A program made the translations under genes and the position numbers. From Gammaproteobacteria bacterium (lineage in GTDB: Bacteria > Pseudomonadota > Gammaproteobacteria > Acidithiobacillales > Acidithiobacillaceae): a DNA stretch of 51,288 nucleotides. The stretch is taken from contig JAMCRJ010000104.1 in the NCBI GenBank assembly GCA_023381645.1, positions 1 to 51,288 of the forward strand, read 5' to 3'. Below the pieces are notes generated by a model. That model was not told the DNA's origin, ran no database searches, and was given only the letters and a program-made list of their open reading frames with translations. Position 1 is the stretch's first letter. Every line of letters starts with the position of its first letter. Below are positions 42,120 through 49,287 of this stretch, piece after piece.

Positions 42120-43213
42120 ACTCTGTCTGCCCCGTCTTTTGCCACAGTCTTGTGCAGGTGCCGCAAGGTCTGAATCTCGCTCTGGAAATCCACATAGTGC
42201 GGAAGTTTCAGATGCTCTACGAAGCCCGTCGCCTCGACATTGTCGCAGTGACTAAGGACGAATTGCTCGTTCTGTGCCGGAGAAAGCGCCTCTTCACCCA
42301 GCTCACCGGCCCGCAGCGCCCGATCCACCAGGGCCATGGCGATGGCCTTACGCTCACACTGGCCGAAGACCAGGCCGTAACCGCGGGTAAAGGCGGCTTC
42401 TTCGGAACTCTCGGCCTGAAACTGATTGATCATCTGGCACTCGGTGACGGTAATGGTCCCGATTTCGATGGAAAACCCCAATTCCGGTGGGGTGATCTCC
42501 ACGGTCACATCCCCCATGCGCAACTCTGCGATAAAGGGGTGATTTTGGCCGTATCCCCTTTGGGTGGAATAGGCCATGGAGAGCAGAAATCCTTCATCGC
42601 CGCGGGCCAGGGACTGTAAGCGTTGCGCACGAGTGGCCGGGAAAAGCAGGGGGTGCTGCGTGATGTCTTGCTGCGTGTTCTCCGCCTGTGGCTCACAGGC
42701 AGCAGCCGGCTCCATCAAACCTTCCTTTTCCAACAGTTCCATCACACTGGTCACGGGCTCCGGCGGCACTTCGGTCTTGCCAGACTCGATTTCGGACTCT
42801 GTCTCCAGGCGATCGAAATAGCCGAAGAGTCGGTGCGAATAGTCATACGTCTGCCCCAATTGTTGGCCGCCGGGCAAATCCTTGAAGGCTGCGGAGATAC
42901 GTCGCTGTACCCGCATGGTATCCATCGCGAGCGGCGTGGAATCCAGGAATCGGGTTAGGGTGGCGCGATAGGCACGCAGTAAAAATATCGCCTCGATCAT
43001 GTCGCCCTGCGCCTGCAGCATGGCTCGGGCCGCCAAATTCGCGTCGTAGAGAGAGGCCTCGGCCATGACTCGACTCACGCCGAGATGCATTTGCCCGCCT
43101 ATTTGCCCGGGAGTGATTTCAGGAGCATCGGGATCACCCCGCATCCGTTTGCGCACCAGGCGATGGGCGGACCGAATGGCGGCGGAGCCTCCTTTGACTG
43201 CCACGTAAGACAT
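42116..43213 (-). CDS. phnI: C-P lyase core subunit PhnI
   Basis: A 365-residue protein beginning 'MSYVAVKGGSAAIRSAHRLV', the usual PhnI start. 'GYGQNHPFIAELRMGDVTVEI' and 'HCDNVEATGFVEHLKLPHYVDFQSEIQTLRHL' are conserved segments. PhnI is the nucleosidase that attaches phosphonate to ATP ribose with PhnG, H and L. It starts 3 bp after phnH. Confidence 0.96.
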   Translation of the reverse strand: MSYVAVKGGSAAIRSAHRLVRKRMRGDPDAPEITPGQIGGQMHLGVSRVMAEASLYDANLAARAMLQAQGDMIEAIFLLRAYRATLTRFLDSTPLAMDTMRVQRRISAAFKDLPGGQQLGQTYDYSHRLFGYFDRLETESEIESGKTEVPPEPVTSVMELLEKEGLMEPAAACEPQAENTQQDITQHPLLFPATRAQRLQSLARGDEGFLLSMAYSTQRGYGQNHPFIAELRMGDVTVEITPPELGFSIEIGTITVTECQMINQFQAESSEEAAFTRGYGLVFGQCERKAIAMALVDRALRAGELGEEALSPAQNEQFVLSHCDNVEATGFVEHLKLPHYVDFQSEIQTLRHLHKTVAKDGADRV

Positions 43214-43216
43214 CGC

Positions 43217-43759
43217 TCATGCCTCCTCTATTTCGGTAGTTCTCGGCAGGCAGAAAAAATCCCGGCCACTGCACAATATCAGGTCGACGCCCCGGGGATA
43301 GAGGCTATGGTTATGTTGCGAGAAGGGCAAAAATCCGGCGCCGATCTTCGGCGCAATCGCTCGCATGCCATGAATGCCCGGTCCTCTCAGGATCAGGTTC
43401 GGCCCACCTTGCAGGGTGGGGATCTCAATGATCAGTGTGGCGCTGCTCTCTGGTTCCTCCTCAGTCCCGATGGGGAAAATGTGATCCTCCCAAGACCAAT
43501 CCGCCGCAACCGCAAAAACAGCATCTTTGGGAGTGACCACCGGGGCACGACAGCGCATTCTCAGCCAATATTCCGCTGCGGCATCGGGGTATGCCAGGGC
43601 AACCGGGGTATCCGCATCCAGCAGGGTACGCAGGATAGCCGTGCAGGCAGGTCGGAAAGGCGACTCCTCAGCGGAGTCCGGCAACGTCATGCATTGTCCT
43701 GGGCAGGACATGGCTTCCAGGAGCACGCGAAAGGTCCGTTGGCAGTCCAATGCCATCAT
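43217..43759 (-). CDS. phnH: C-P lyase core subunit PhnH
   Basis: A 180-residue protein of the PhnH family: 'QRTFRVLLEAMSCPGQCMTLP' near the start, then 'LLDADTPVALA', 'IPTLQGGPNLILRGPGI' and the C-terminal 'FPRGVDLIL'-type segment (here YPRGVDLILCSG). Length is slightly short of the E. coli protein (194) but complete. It forms part of the PhnGHIJ core. Start codons ATGATG overlap the phnG stop. Confidence 0.95.
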   Translation of the reverse strand: MMALDCQRTFRVLLEAMSCPGQCMTLPDSAEESPFRPACTAILRTLLDADTPVALAYPDAAAEYWLRMRCRAPVVTPKDAVFAVAADWSWEDHIFPIGTEEEPESSATLIIEIPTLQGGPNLILRGPGIHGMRAIAPKIGAGFLPFSQHNHSLYPRGVDLILCSGRDFFCLPRTTEIEEA

Positions 43760-44232
43760 GACCGCATGCTTTCCATGGTGAAGAACTGCACACGGCTACT
43801 TTGATTTTCCTGCCTTGTCTGCGCTTCGCGGGCGGCACGAAGAGTCATGAGCGGGGCAATGATTTGATCCCATAAGGACGATCGTCGCTGCGGATGTTGC
43901 AACAGGGCATCCAGTTTGGCGGCGATTTCCGCATGGGCAAGACGGTCGCCGAGGACATAAGCCAAACCCATGTAGCCTTGATCGTCCTGTACCATGCAAC
44001 GGGTGACCGTACATTCTCCCAAGGGAAAGCTACCACCCAGACCACCCATGCGCCCATGAACCATGATCAAGCCGGTTTCCGGTAAATTGACCGGGGTAAA
44101 CTCCGGCCAGTGTTCGACACCGGCCGCAACATCCTCCAAGTCGGAGAACATTGCATGGGCGAGCTCCGACATCCAGCGCGCGCGCATGCTTGTCAACTCG
44201 GCGGGGTTGCCCGATGCCTCATCGAATCTCAT
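43756..44232 (-). CDS. phnG: C-P lyase core subunit PhnG
   Basis: A 158-residue protein with the PhnG signature 'GLIMVHGRMGGLGGSFPLGE' followed by CTVTRCMV, and a C-terminal helical region. First gene of the ten-gene phn operon (phnGHIJKLM, DUF1045, phnN, phnF), all with overlaps or gaps of a few bases. Promoter and PhnF-type operator are directly upstream. Confidence 0.95.
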   Translation of the reverse strand: MRFDEASGNPAELTSMRARWMSELAHAMFSDLEDVAAGVEHWPEFTPVNLPETGLIMVHGRMGGLGGSFPLGECTVTRCMVQDDQGYMGLAYVLGDRLAHAEIAAKLDALLQHPQRRSSLWDQIIAPLMTLRAAREAQTRQENQSSRVQFFTMESMRS

Positions 44233-44256
44233 CTTAACCGTTCCGAATTATCTAGA

Positions 44257-44292
44257 TGTCTATACAATAGAGGTGCGAATATGCCGTGTCAA
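44257..44292 (-). promoter_or_regulatory. phn promoter with PhnF-type operator
   Basis: On the minus strand TTGACA (44287-44292), 17 bp, and TATTGT (44264-44269) form a good sigma-70 promoter. TGTATAGACA (44257-44266) fits the HutC-subfamily operator GT-N-TA-N-AC and overlaps the -10 box, so binding would block RNA polymerase. It lies 25-60 bp before phnG. No 11-bp Pho-type repeat is present here, so phn is controlled separately from the TonB modules. Confidence 0.72.
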
Positions 44293-44331
44293 GTATCTGC
44301 ACCTCGGACCCTCTTTTGCATTCCTTGAGCG

Positions 44332-45726
44332 CTAATCCGCTATGGCCTCAGCCACACGGATATTCCGCTCCCCTACATCTGAAACTTCCTCTAGACTACG
44401 GATACCGGGCTCCACATCACGCCCCAGCAGCAAGGTCACCAGTAAACCCACCAGCGCCGTAGCCGCCAGAATCAGCATCAGCCAACCATTGCCTACCACC
44501 GCATGCACACTGGGCAGCAGAAAAACGGAAGTCGCCGCCACGCGGGAACAGGCCGTCGCTAGGCCATGGGCTGAGGCGCGCAGGTCCGTTGGGAAAATCT
44601 CTACCGGCAGGAGCCACGTCGTGGTGGCTGGCCCGAAATTGTTGAAGAAAGTGTACCCGAAGATAGTGACAACGAGCAGCCAGATCGGGGGCTGCATGTA
44701 GAGTGCTACCAGACCCAGGGTACCCAGGAAAAAAGCATTCAGCGCAAAACCTGCGATTTGCGGAAAAACTCTACCAATCCGACGTGTGCTCAGTGCCAGG
44801 GATGCGATACCGCACAAAGCGATGAGATCGAAGAGCACATTCCACCGCAAGGCATCCGTGTGAGAGTGGATGCCGAAGCCCTCCAGCAAGATAGGCAGAT
44901 ACACGCTCAACCCGTAAACACTGATATCCACCATCATCCAGGGCATGACTACCAACAGTGTACGCCCTAACCATTGCGGAGCGAACAAAGTGGCCCAGGC
45001 GCGCATCTGGGCCGGTTCTGGAGTCTGCCTTTGAAGGGCTTCACGAAGGCTCTGCGCATCCACCTCCGGCGACATGCCCTGAAGCACCTGAATCGCCTCT
45101 TCTGGCCGGTTATGCGCGATATACCAGCGCGGGGTCTCAGGAAGGTTGCGCCGCAACCAGAGTACTGCCAGAGCGGGAAACGCGCCGCTAATAAACATCC
45201 AGCGCCATGCATTCGGACCAGCCTGCAGCAGCACCAACCCAACGACTGCGGACACCACGGCACCAATCATCCACAATGTAAATGCCCAAGAGAGTCCTGC
45301 TCCTCTCTGCGCTTTGGGCATGAATTCTGCGATATAGCTCGAACTCAAGGGATAATCCATACCTACACCGACACCCAGAAAAAAGCGGAAAATGATCAGG
45401 GAGGATACATCCCAAGCAACACCAGAGAGCAAAGCCGCCATAAAAAAAGTTGCCACATCTATCAGATAAAGCACCTTGCGGCCAAAAAGGTCCGCGATGC
45501 GCCCACCCACCAGGCCACCGAGTACCGCGCCTGCCAACGTCGCCGCACCTAGCAAGCCAGTGGCCACTGCCGACAGATGCCAGTCAGGTTTTAGCAAAAG
45601 CAAGGCGACGGCGATGATGGACAAATCATAACCATCCAGAAAAATGCCCAAACCGGCGACCAGAAGGATTCGGCGGTGTTGTTTGTTGATTTTCAGATCA
45701 TCGAGTAGCGCATGGATTGTGTGCAT
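44332..45726 (-). CDS. MFS transporter of the sugar/metabolite:H+ symporter type
   Basis: A 464-residue protein with 12 predicted membrane helices. 'LVAGLGIFLDGYDLSIIAVALL' is helix 1 with the D-x-Y-D motif, and 'LGGLVGGRIADLFGRKVLYL' is the MFS loop 2-3 signature. ATG 45726 (AAGGAAATCCC upstream) is the family start. It lies between the PhnZ-like gene and the phn operon on the same strand. No phnCDE ABC importer is present, so this is the best candidate for phosphonate uptake across the inner membrane, but the family also carries sugars, aromatic acids and phosphate. Two N-terminal remnants of related transporters lie nearby (46365-46481, 50130-50300). Confidence 0.82.
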   Translation of the reverse strand: MHTIHALLDDLKINKQHRRILLVAGLGIFLDGYDLSIIAVALLLLKPDWHLSAVATGLLGAATLAGAVLGGLVGGRIADLFGRKVLYLIDVATFFMAALLSGVAWDVSSLIIFRFFLGVGVGMDYPLSSSYIAEFMPKAQRGAGLSWAFTLWMIGAVVSAVVGLVLLQAGPNAWRWMFISGAFPALAVLWLRRNLPETPRWYIAHNRPEEAIQVLQGMSPEVDAQSLREALQRQTPEPAQMRAWATLFAPQWLGRTLLVVMPWMMVDISVYGLSVYLPILLEGFGIHSHTDALRWNVLFDLIALCGIASLALSTRRIGRVFPQIAGFALNAFFLGTLGLVALYMQPPIWLLVVTIFGYTFFNNFGPATTTWLLPVEIFPTDLRASAHGLATACSRVAATSVFLLPSVHAVVGNGWLMLILAATALVGLLVTLLLGRDVEPGIRSLEEVSDVGERNIRVAEAIAD

Positions 45727-45763
45727 CGGGATTTCCTTAATCGCTGAAGGGGACGCGCATTCG

Positions 45764-46363
45764 CTACATAAGGGAAACGTGGACGCTGTGTATGACATAA
45801 GCCATGACATCCTGGAAATCCGGTAGCGGCTTTTCGGGGTCTTTGGCGTGGTCGTCCCAGCGGCGCAGGCGAATGGCATCGGCGCTAAAGCATGTTTTCT
45901 CAAAGGCCGCGCACTCTCCTACGGACATCGCTCCGCCCTGGAGTGCCAGGCTTCGTTGAGAAACCAAGGAGAGGGATGCATGATAACTCGCCTCGGTCGC
46001 GCACAAGTAACGTTTTGCTGCAACATGCCAGCGAATCGGTTCCGTTACCGATAGCGGAAACCACTGCCCCAACCAGTTGGCACCGATCTCTTCATGTTGG
46101 GCATCGATGCCACTCTGAAATTTGTCGCGCCCATTCAGATCGATGAGGTGGCCAATATCATGGAGGAATGCGGCGCTTACCAGACGCTCCTCCGCGCCCG
46201 CCGCAATCGCGTTCTGCGCGCATTGCAGCGCGTGCCGCGTCTGCGATACCGCTTCATAACCATCGTACCATTGCCGGCAGCCAGGGCCCTCGAAAAGCGC
46301 GCGAATGTGATCGGCAATAGCCTTGCGCTCGGCGGCGTCATTTTCATTAGCAGATGCCTCCAT
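45764..46363 (-). CDS. PhnZ-like HD-domain phosphonate oxygenase
   Basis: A 199-residue HD-domain protein of the 'phosphonate degradation operon HDIG' family (TIGR03276; PhnZ/TmpB relatives). H44, H68-D69, H72, H90, H113, K117 and D170 match, with nearly constant offset, the diiron ligands and substrate lysine I recall for PhnZ. The segment 'YDGYEAVSQTRHALQCA' corresponds to the mobile Y-x-G-E lid with one extra residue. PhnZ cleaves the C-P bond of a hydroxylated aminophosphonate using O2. Its usual partner, the PhnY/TmpA 2-oxoglutarate hydroxylase, is not in the window. ATG 46363 has GGAGG upstream. Probably cotranscribed with the MFS gene. Confidence 0.8.
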   Translation of the reverse strand: MEASANENDAAERKAIADHIRALFEGPGCRQWYDGYEAVSQTRHALQCAQNAIAAGAEERLVSAAFLHDIGHLIDLNGRDKFQSGIDAQHEEIGANWLGQWFPLSVTEPIRWHVAAKRYLCATEASYHASLSLVSQRSLALQGGAMSVGECAAFEKTCFSADAIRLRRWDDHAKDPEKPLPDFQDVMAYVIHSVHVSLM

Positions 46364-46364
46364 G

Positions 46365-46481
46365 TCAGCCTCCAAAAGCCAAAAAGCCGTCGAGGAACAT
46401 CCCCAATCCTGCTGACATGACAATGCGACGGTGACGGGAATTGATGCTGGGGTCGTCGAGGTGGGTGTGAATGTTCTGCAT
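46365..46481 (-). pseudogene. N-terminal remnant of an MFS transporter
   Basis: A 38-residue frame reads MQNIHTHLDDPSINSRHRRI and continues VMSAGLGMFLDGFLAFGG before a TGA that nearly touches the PhnZ-like start. It resembles the beginning of the intact MFS protein (MHTIHALLDDLKINKQHRRI...GLGIFLDG). It is a leftover of a duplicated transporter gene, or just possibly a short upstream ORF coupled to the oxygenase gene. Confidence 0.7.
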
Positions 46482-46489
46482 GACCGGCC

Positions 46490-48829
46490 CTAAAACATCG
46501 CCGTCAGAGATGCGTAAACCGCTCTTGGCGTACCTGGACTAGCCAGAATTGTGCCCACACTGCCCTGGCCATAGTTGCCACCCGCAGACACGTAACCTTG
46601 CACGTTATATTTGCGATTCAGAAGGTTATCCAACATAAGCGATACCCGCACGAGCTTCAATCCCGGGACGTCCCGATCAAATATCGTCGTACGTGCCGAA
46701 AGTGACACGTTTACGAGATTGACCGCCGAAAACGGTAATTTCAAATTAGTGGGCGTCGCACTGATGTCGCTGGACAAATATGTAGCAGACTGATAACTGT
46801 CCAGAATCCTTGCGCTCCAGAGAGTACGCGCCGCATACATACGGTAACCCAGGCCGAAGTTGACGTTATAGGTAGGAAGCCCAGTCACTCTGGCGCCATT
46901 TACTGGATCACCAGAAACATTGATGGTATTTTCAGAGCCATGCAAAATACTTCCAATCAGACGGGCATTGAAACCCAGACGACGCCCATAGGAGAGCAGG
47001 AAATTAACGCCATTGATCGTTTCATTAGCCGGTTCGACAATGATATTTTGTGATTCCGCCTGCGTAACCTGCACTGCCAGGTCTGTCAACTTCTGGTGTA
47101 CAAACGCAATCTGTCCTTCAACTGGACCATGCGCATATTTCAAACCCGCCATATAAAAATTGATTTTAGCCGGCTCCGTCGGTGCAATGACGGGATGGGA
47201 CGCCCCTTCTCCATAAGCACTGTCAATCTGGGTCTGAAAATTTTGCGACCAGGTGGCAAAGGCGTGTATTCCCGGTGTAATGGCCGCATTCAGTGCAAGA
47301 CTCGGAGCGAGTTTGGTAAAGTTGGCGGTATCTCCCGCCACCGATGGGAAGGATCCGACGCCGTCACCCGGAAAAAGACCGGGTGCCGTAACCGAGGTAA
47401 CGTTATTCACTGAAATATGATAATTAATCAGATTCAGGCCCGGCGTAACCGATAAGAACGATAAGGGGGTTATCTTGTCCTGGAAAAACGCGCTGGCCGC
47501 ACTCCAGTGATCGTGGTCATCCCGGTAATACAATGGACTATTGCTACCTAGTTCGTGACCTGGAACCAAAGAACCGTAACCAGCAAAGGACGAGTTATAT
47601 GTAGTTTGTTGATAGTAACCACCGACATCAATCTTGTTCCATGGCAACGTAATAGTAAAGTCACCACGATAACCAAAATTCCCCGATGAAGTCGGATAAT
47701 ACTCGGTGTTCAACTTGGGAACCATCGGATAATTGTCTATGCGCACCTTGAGGCGATTACCTGCCCGATACCATATGGCGTTATTGAATTTAACATTACG
47801 AGTGAGTTTGTTGGTGAGCTTGATATAGCCAAGATAAGTATGATACTGCTCACTTTTTGTCCATAGATCACTGGACGGCGTATAGTAAAATCCCGAAGTG
47901 GTCTGGCTTAATGCCGGGCCTGCGACACCGTTACCATTGATTGAGCCCCCAGCAAACGGATATACCGGAATCAGATGGGGCCGATTTTCCAGAGTATTAT
48001 TAAAATAGAAACCCATCGCGAAGTATCCGCCTTCAAACATTTTTTGGGTTTTAATGAAAAATGCAGTGCTTTGCGAAGGTCCGGTAAGGGCTGAACTGAC
48101 CCGGGCCTGACCGGTACGTGTATAACCACCGGCAATGTAGGTTTTCCATCCGTCGATGGAACCCGTCGAAATACCGGTACTCGCACTATATGCATTAAAA
48201 CTTCCGCCACCGACATCGACAAATGCGGACGGTTTTTCTCCAGATGACTTAGTGCTGAAATTTATCGTCCCGCCCATAGAATCAAACCAGTGCTGTTTTG
48301 CAGTACCCGGTCCATATACCACATTGATACCGGAAAACATGCTGGCGATAGGCAACTCCGCGGTGGAAAACCCATGATAGGATGCCAGTGGATTATTAAG
48401 TGGAATACCGTCCATCAATACCTGATTCCCATTCATTTCGGCCTGACCCGTTTCGTCAAAACCGATCTGAATGCCGTTCAGACGGATCTGATAACGGTTG
48501 GCACCACTCGCAGTCCCGGTACGACGTGCCTGAAAACCGGGTGTATTCGCGGCAATCGCTTCCACCATACTGCCGCCAGGAGGCGTATCTTCTTCAATGA
48601 CAGCCTGAGAAATATGCACAGACTGAACCGGCGATGCCAGACTGATCTTGGCCTTGTGCTTTTTATCTGCCGTCGATCCGCCAGCTTGGCTATTTACTTC
48701 ACCCACATTGATAGCCGTTTTCCCGCCGGAATCGTCAGCATGAGTAGAGGGAATACAAGTCGCTCCCAAAGCGCCCGATGCCCACAAAGCAATAACCAGA
48801 GACTTTCTTGAAGATTTCATCTGGGACAT
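46490..48829 (-). CDS. TonB-dependent outer-membrane receptor
   Basis: A 779-residue protein. Signal peptide about 1-31, a polar linker, then a plug domain ('VEAIAANTPGFQARR', 'NQVLMDGIPLNNPLAS', 'SMFSGINVVYGPGTAKQHWFDSMGGTINFST') and a beta-barrel ending '...RAVYASLTAMF' with the C-terminal Phe expected for outer-membrane insertion. The plug lacks a heme or vitamin B12 signature. Start ATG 48829 follows AAGGAAACGTAATC. It is downstream of RR2 and site F, and upstream of the PhnZ-like, MFS and phn genes. Context suggests import of an organophosphorus compound or a metal needed by the phosphoesterases. It is the only intact receptor in the window. Confidence 0.87.
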   Translation of the reverse strand: MSQMKSSRKSLVIALWASGALGATCIPSTHADDSGGKTAINVGEVNSQAGGSTADKKHKAKISLASPVQSVHISQAVIEEDTPPGGSMVEAIAANTPGFQARRTGTASGANRYQIRLNGIQIGFDETGQAEMNGNQVLMDGIPLNNPLASYHGFSTAELPIASMFSGINVVYGPGTAKQHWFDSMGGTINFSTKSSGEKPSAFVDVGGGSFNAYSASTGISTGSIDGWKTYIAGGYTRTGQARVSSALTGPSQSTAFFIKTQKMFEGGYFAMGFYFNNTLENRPHLIPVYPFAGGSINGNGVAGPALSQTTSGFYYTPSSDLWTKSEQYHTYLGYIKLTNKLTRNVKFNNAIWYRAGNRLKVRIDNYPMVPKLNTEYYPTSSGNFGYRGDFTITLPWNKIDVGGYYQQTTYNSSFAGYGSLVPGHELGSNSPLYYRDDHDHWSAASAFFQDKITPLSFLSVTPGLNLINYHISVNNVTSVTAPGLFPGDGVGSFPSVAGDTANFTKLAPSLALNAAITPGIHAFATWSQNFQTQIDSAYGEGASHPVIAPTEPAKINFYMAGLKYAHGPVEGQIAFVHQKLTDLAVQVTQAESQNIIVEPANETINGVNFLLSYGRRLGFNARLIGSILHGSENTINVSGDPVNGARVTGLPTYNVNFGLGYRMYAARTLWSARILDSYQSATYLSSDISATPTNLKLPFSAVNLVNVSLSARTTIFDRDVPGLKLVRVSLMLDNLLNRKYNVQGYVSAGGNYGQGSVGTILASPGTPRAVYASLTAMF

Positions 48830-49061
48830 GATTACGTTTCCTTTAGTAGTTAAATAATTTATTGAAATAATGTGCCGATGCCCGATACGCTCAAACTTTC
48901 AATACTGGTGCGGTATTGGCCGGATCGGTCGTCGTCGTGCGGCCATTTTCGACATGGCCGGCCAAACGCCATTGATGCTGAAAAATCTTTCTGTTCATAG
49001 CAGTGGGTGTTTTGGCTATAAATTGTAACCTGCTCATTCTGCATACTTCTTTTGCGTATCG
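48830..49061. other. 230-bp leader between small ORF and TonB receptor
   Basis: An open frame of 73 codons crosses this stretch (48859-49080), but I see no family resemblance or good start. I treat it as untranslated leader or decayed coding sequence. Confidence 0.35.
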
Positions 49062-49172
49062 TTACTTCTGATGGGTCCACGTTGTCAGAGTTACTACAAG
49101 GCTTGGGTCATCGGTCGGTTTTCGTTCCAGCTCCACCAGCGGGTGTGCCCAGCTTTGTAATACGACGTTCAT
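49062..49172 (-). CDS. Conserved 36-residue small ORF (homologue of 28944-29003)
   Basis: Begins MNVVLQSWAHPLVELERKP and runs to TAA at 49062, with AGAGGTGG before the ATG. The first 18 residues match the 19-residue ORF in the inverted copy, with five substitutions. Four of these are in codon first or second positions, so the peptide itself is not strictly conserved; position and ribosome-binding site are. It sits between site F and the TonB receptor. Confidence 0.45.
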   Translation of the reverse strand: MNVVLQSWAHPLVELERKPTDDPSLVVTLTTWTHQK

Positions 49173-49287
49173 GCAGCCACCTCTAAATCAAAGTGGAGGT
49201 CTTTTGCCTCCTGGAATGATGCCCATGCTAGCAGCCTCATGTGACAGCAGTGCGTCACTGCGGTGACTTTTTTGTGACAACATGCAC
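49120..49287. repeat. 168-bp inverted duplication, copy 2
   Basis: Reverse complement of 28829-28996, gap-free with about 12 differences. Includes the 3' end of RR2, promoter site F, the double-hairpin leader and the start of the small ORF. The two copies are 20 kb apart in opposite orientation, so recombination between them would invert the phosphoesterase and phn region. Confidence 0.85.
49225..49280 (-). promoter_or_regulatory. Pho-box-like promoter of the TonB receptor (site F)
   Basis: Minus-strand TTGTCAC, AAGTCAC and TGTCAC, with plus-strand TGA at 49075+200, 49264 and 49242, i.e. positions 49275, 49264 and 49242: an 11-bp period with one degenerate position. Ten bp later is TAGCAT (49225-49230). 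The first repeats lie inside the last codons of RR2. Confidence 0.7.

Noticed and set aside
48859..49080. 73-codon frame between the small ORF and the TonB receptor
   Set aside because: Overlaps the small ORF, lacks a ribosome-binding site and shows no recognisable protein pattern.
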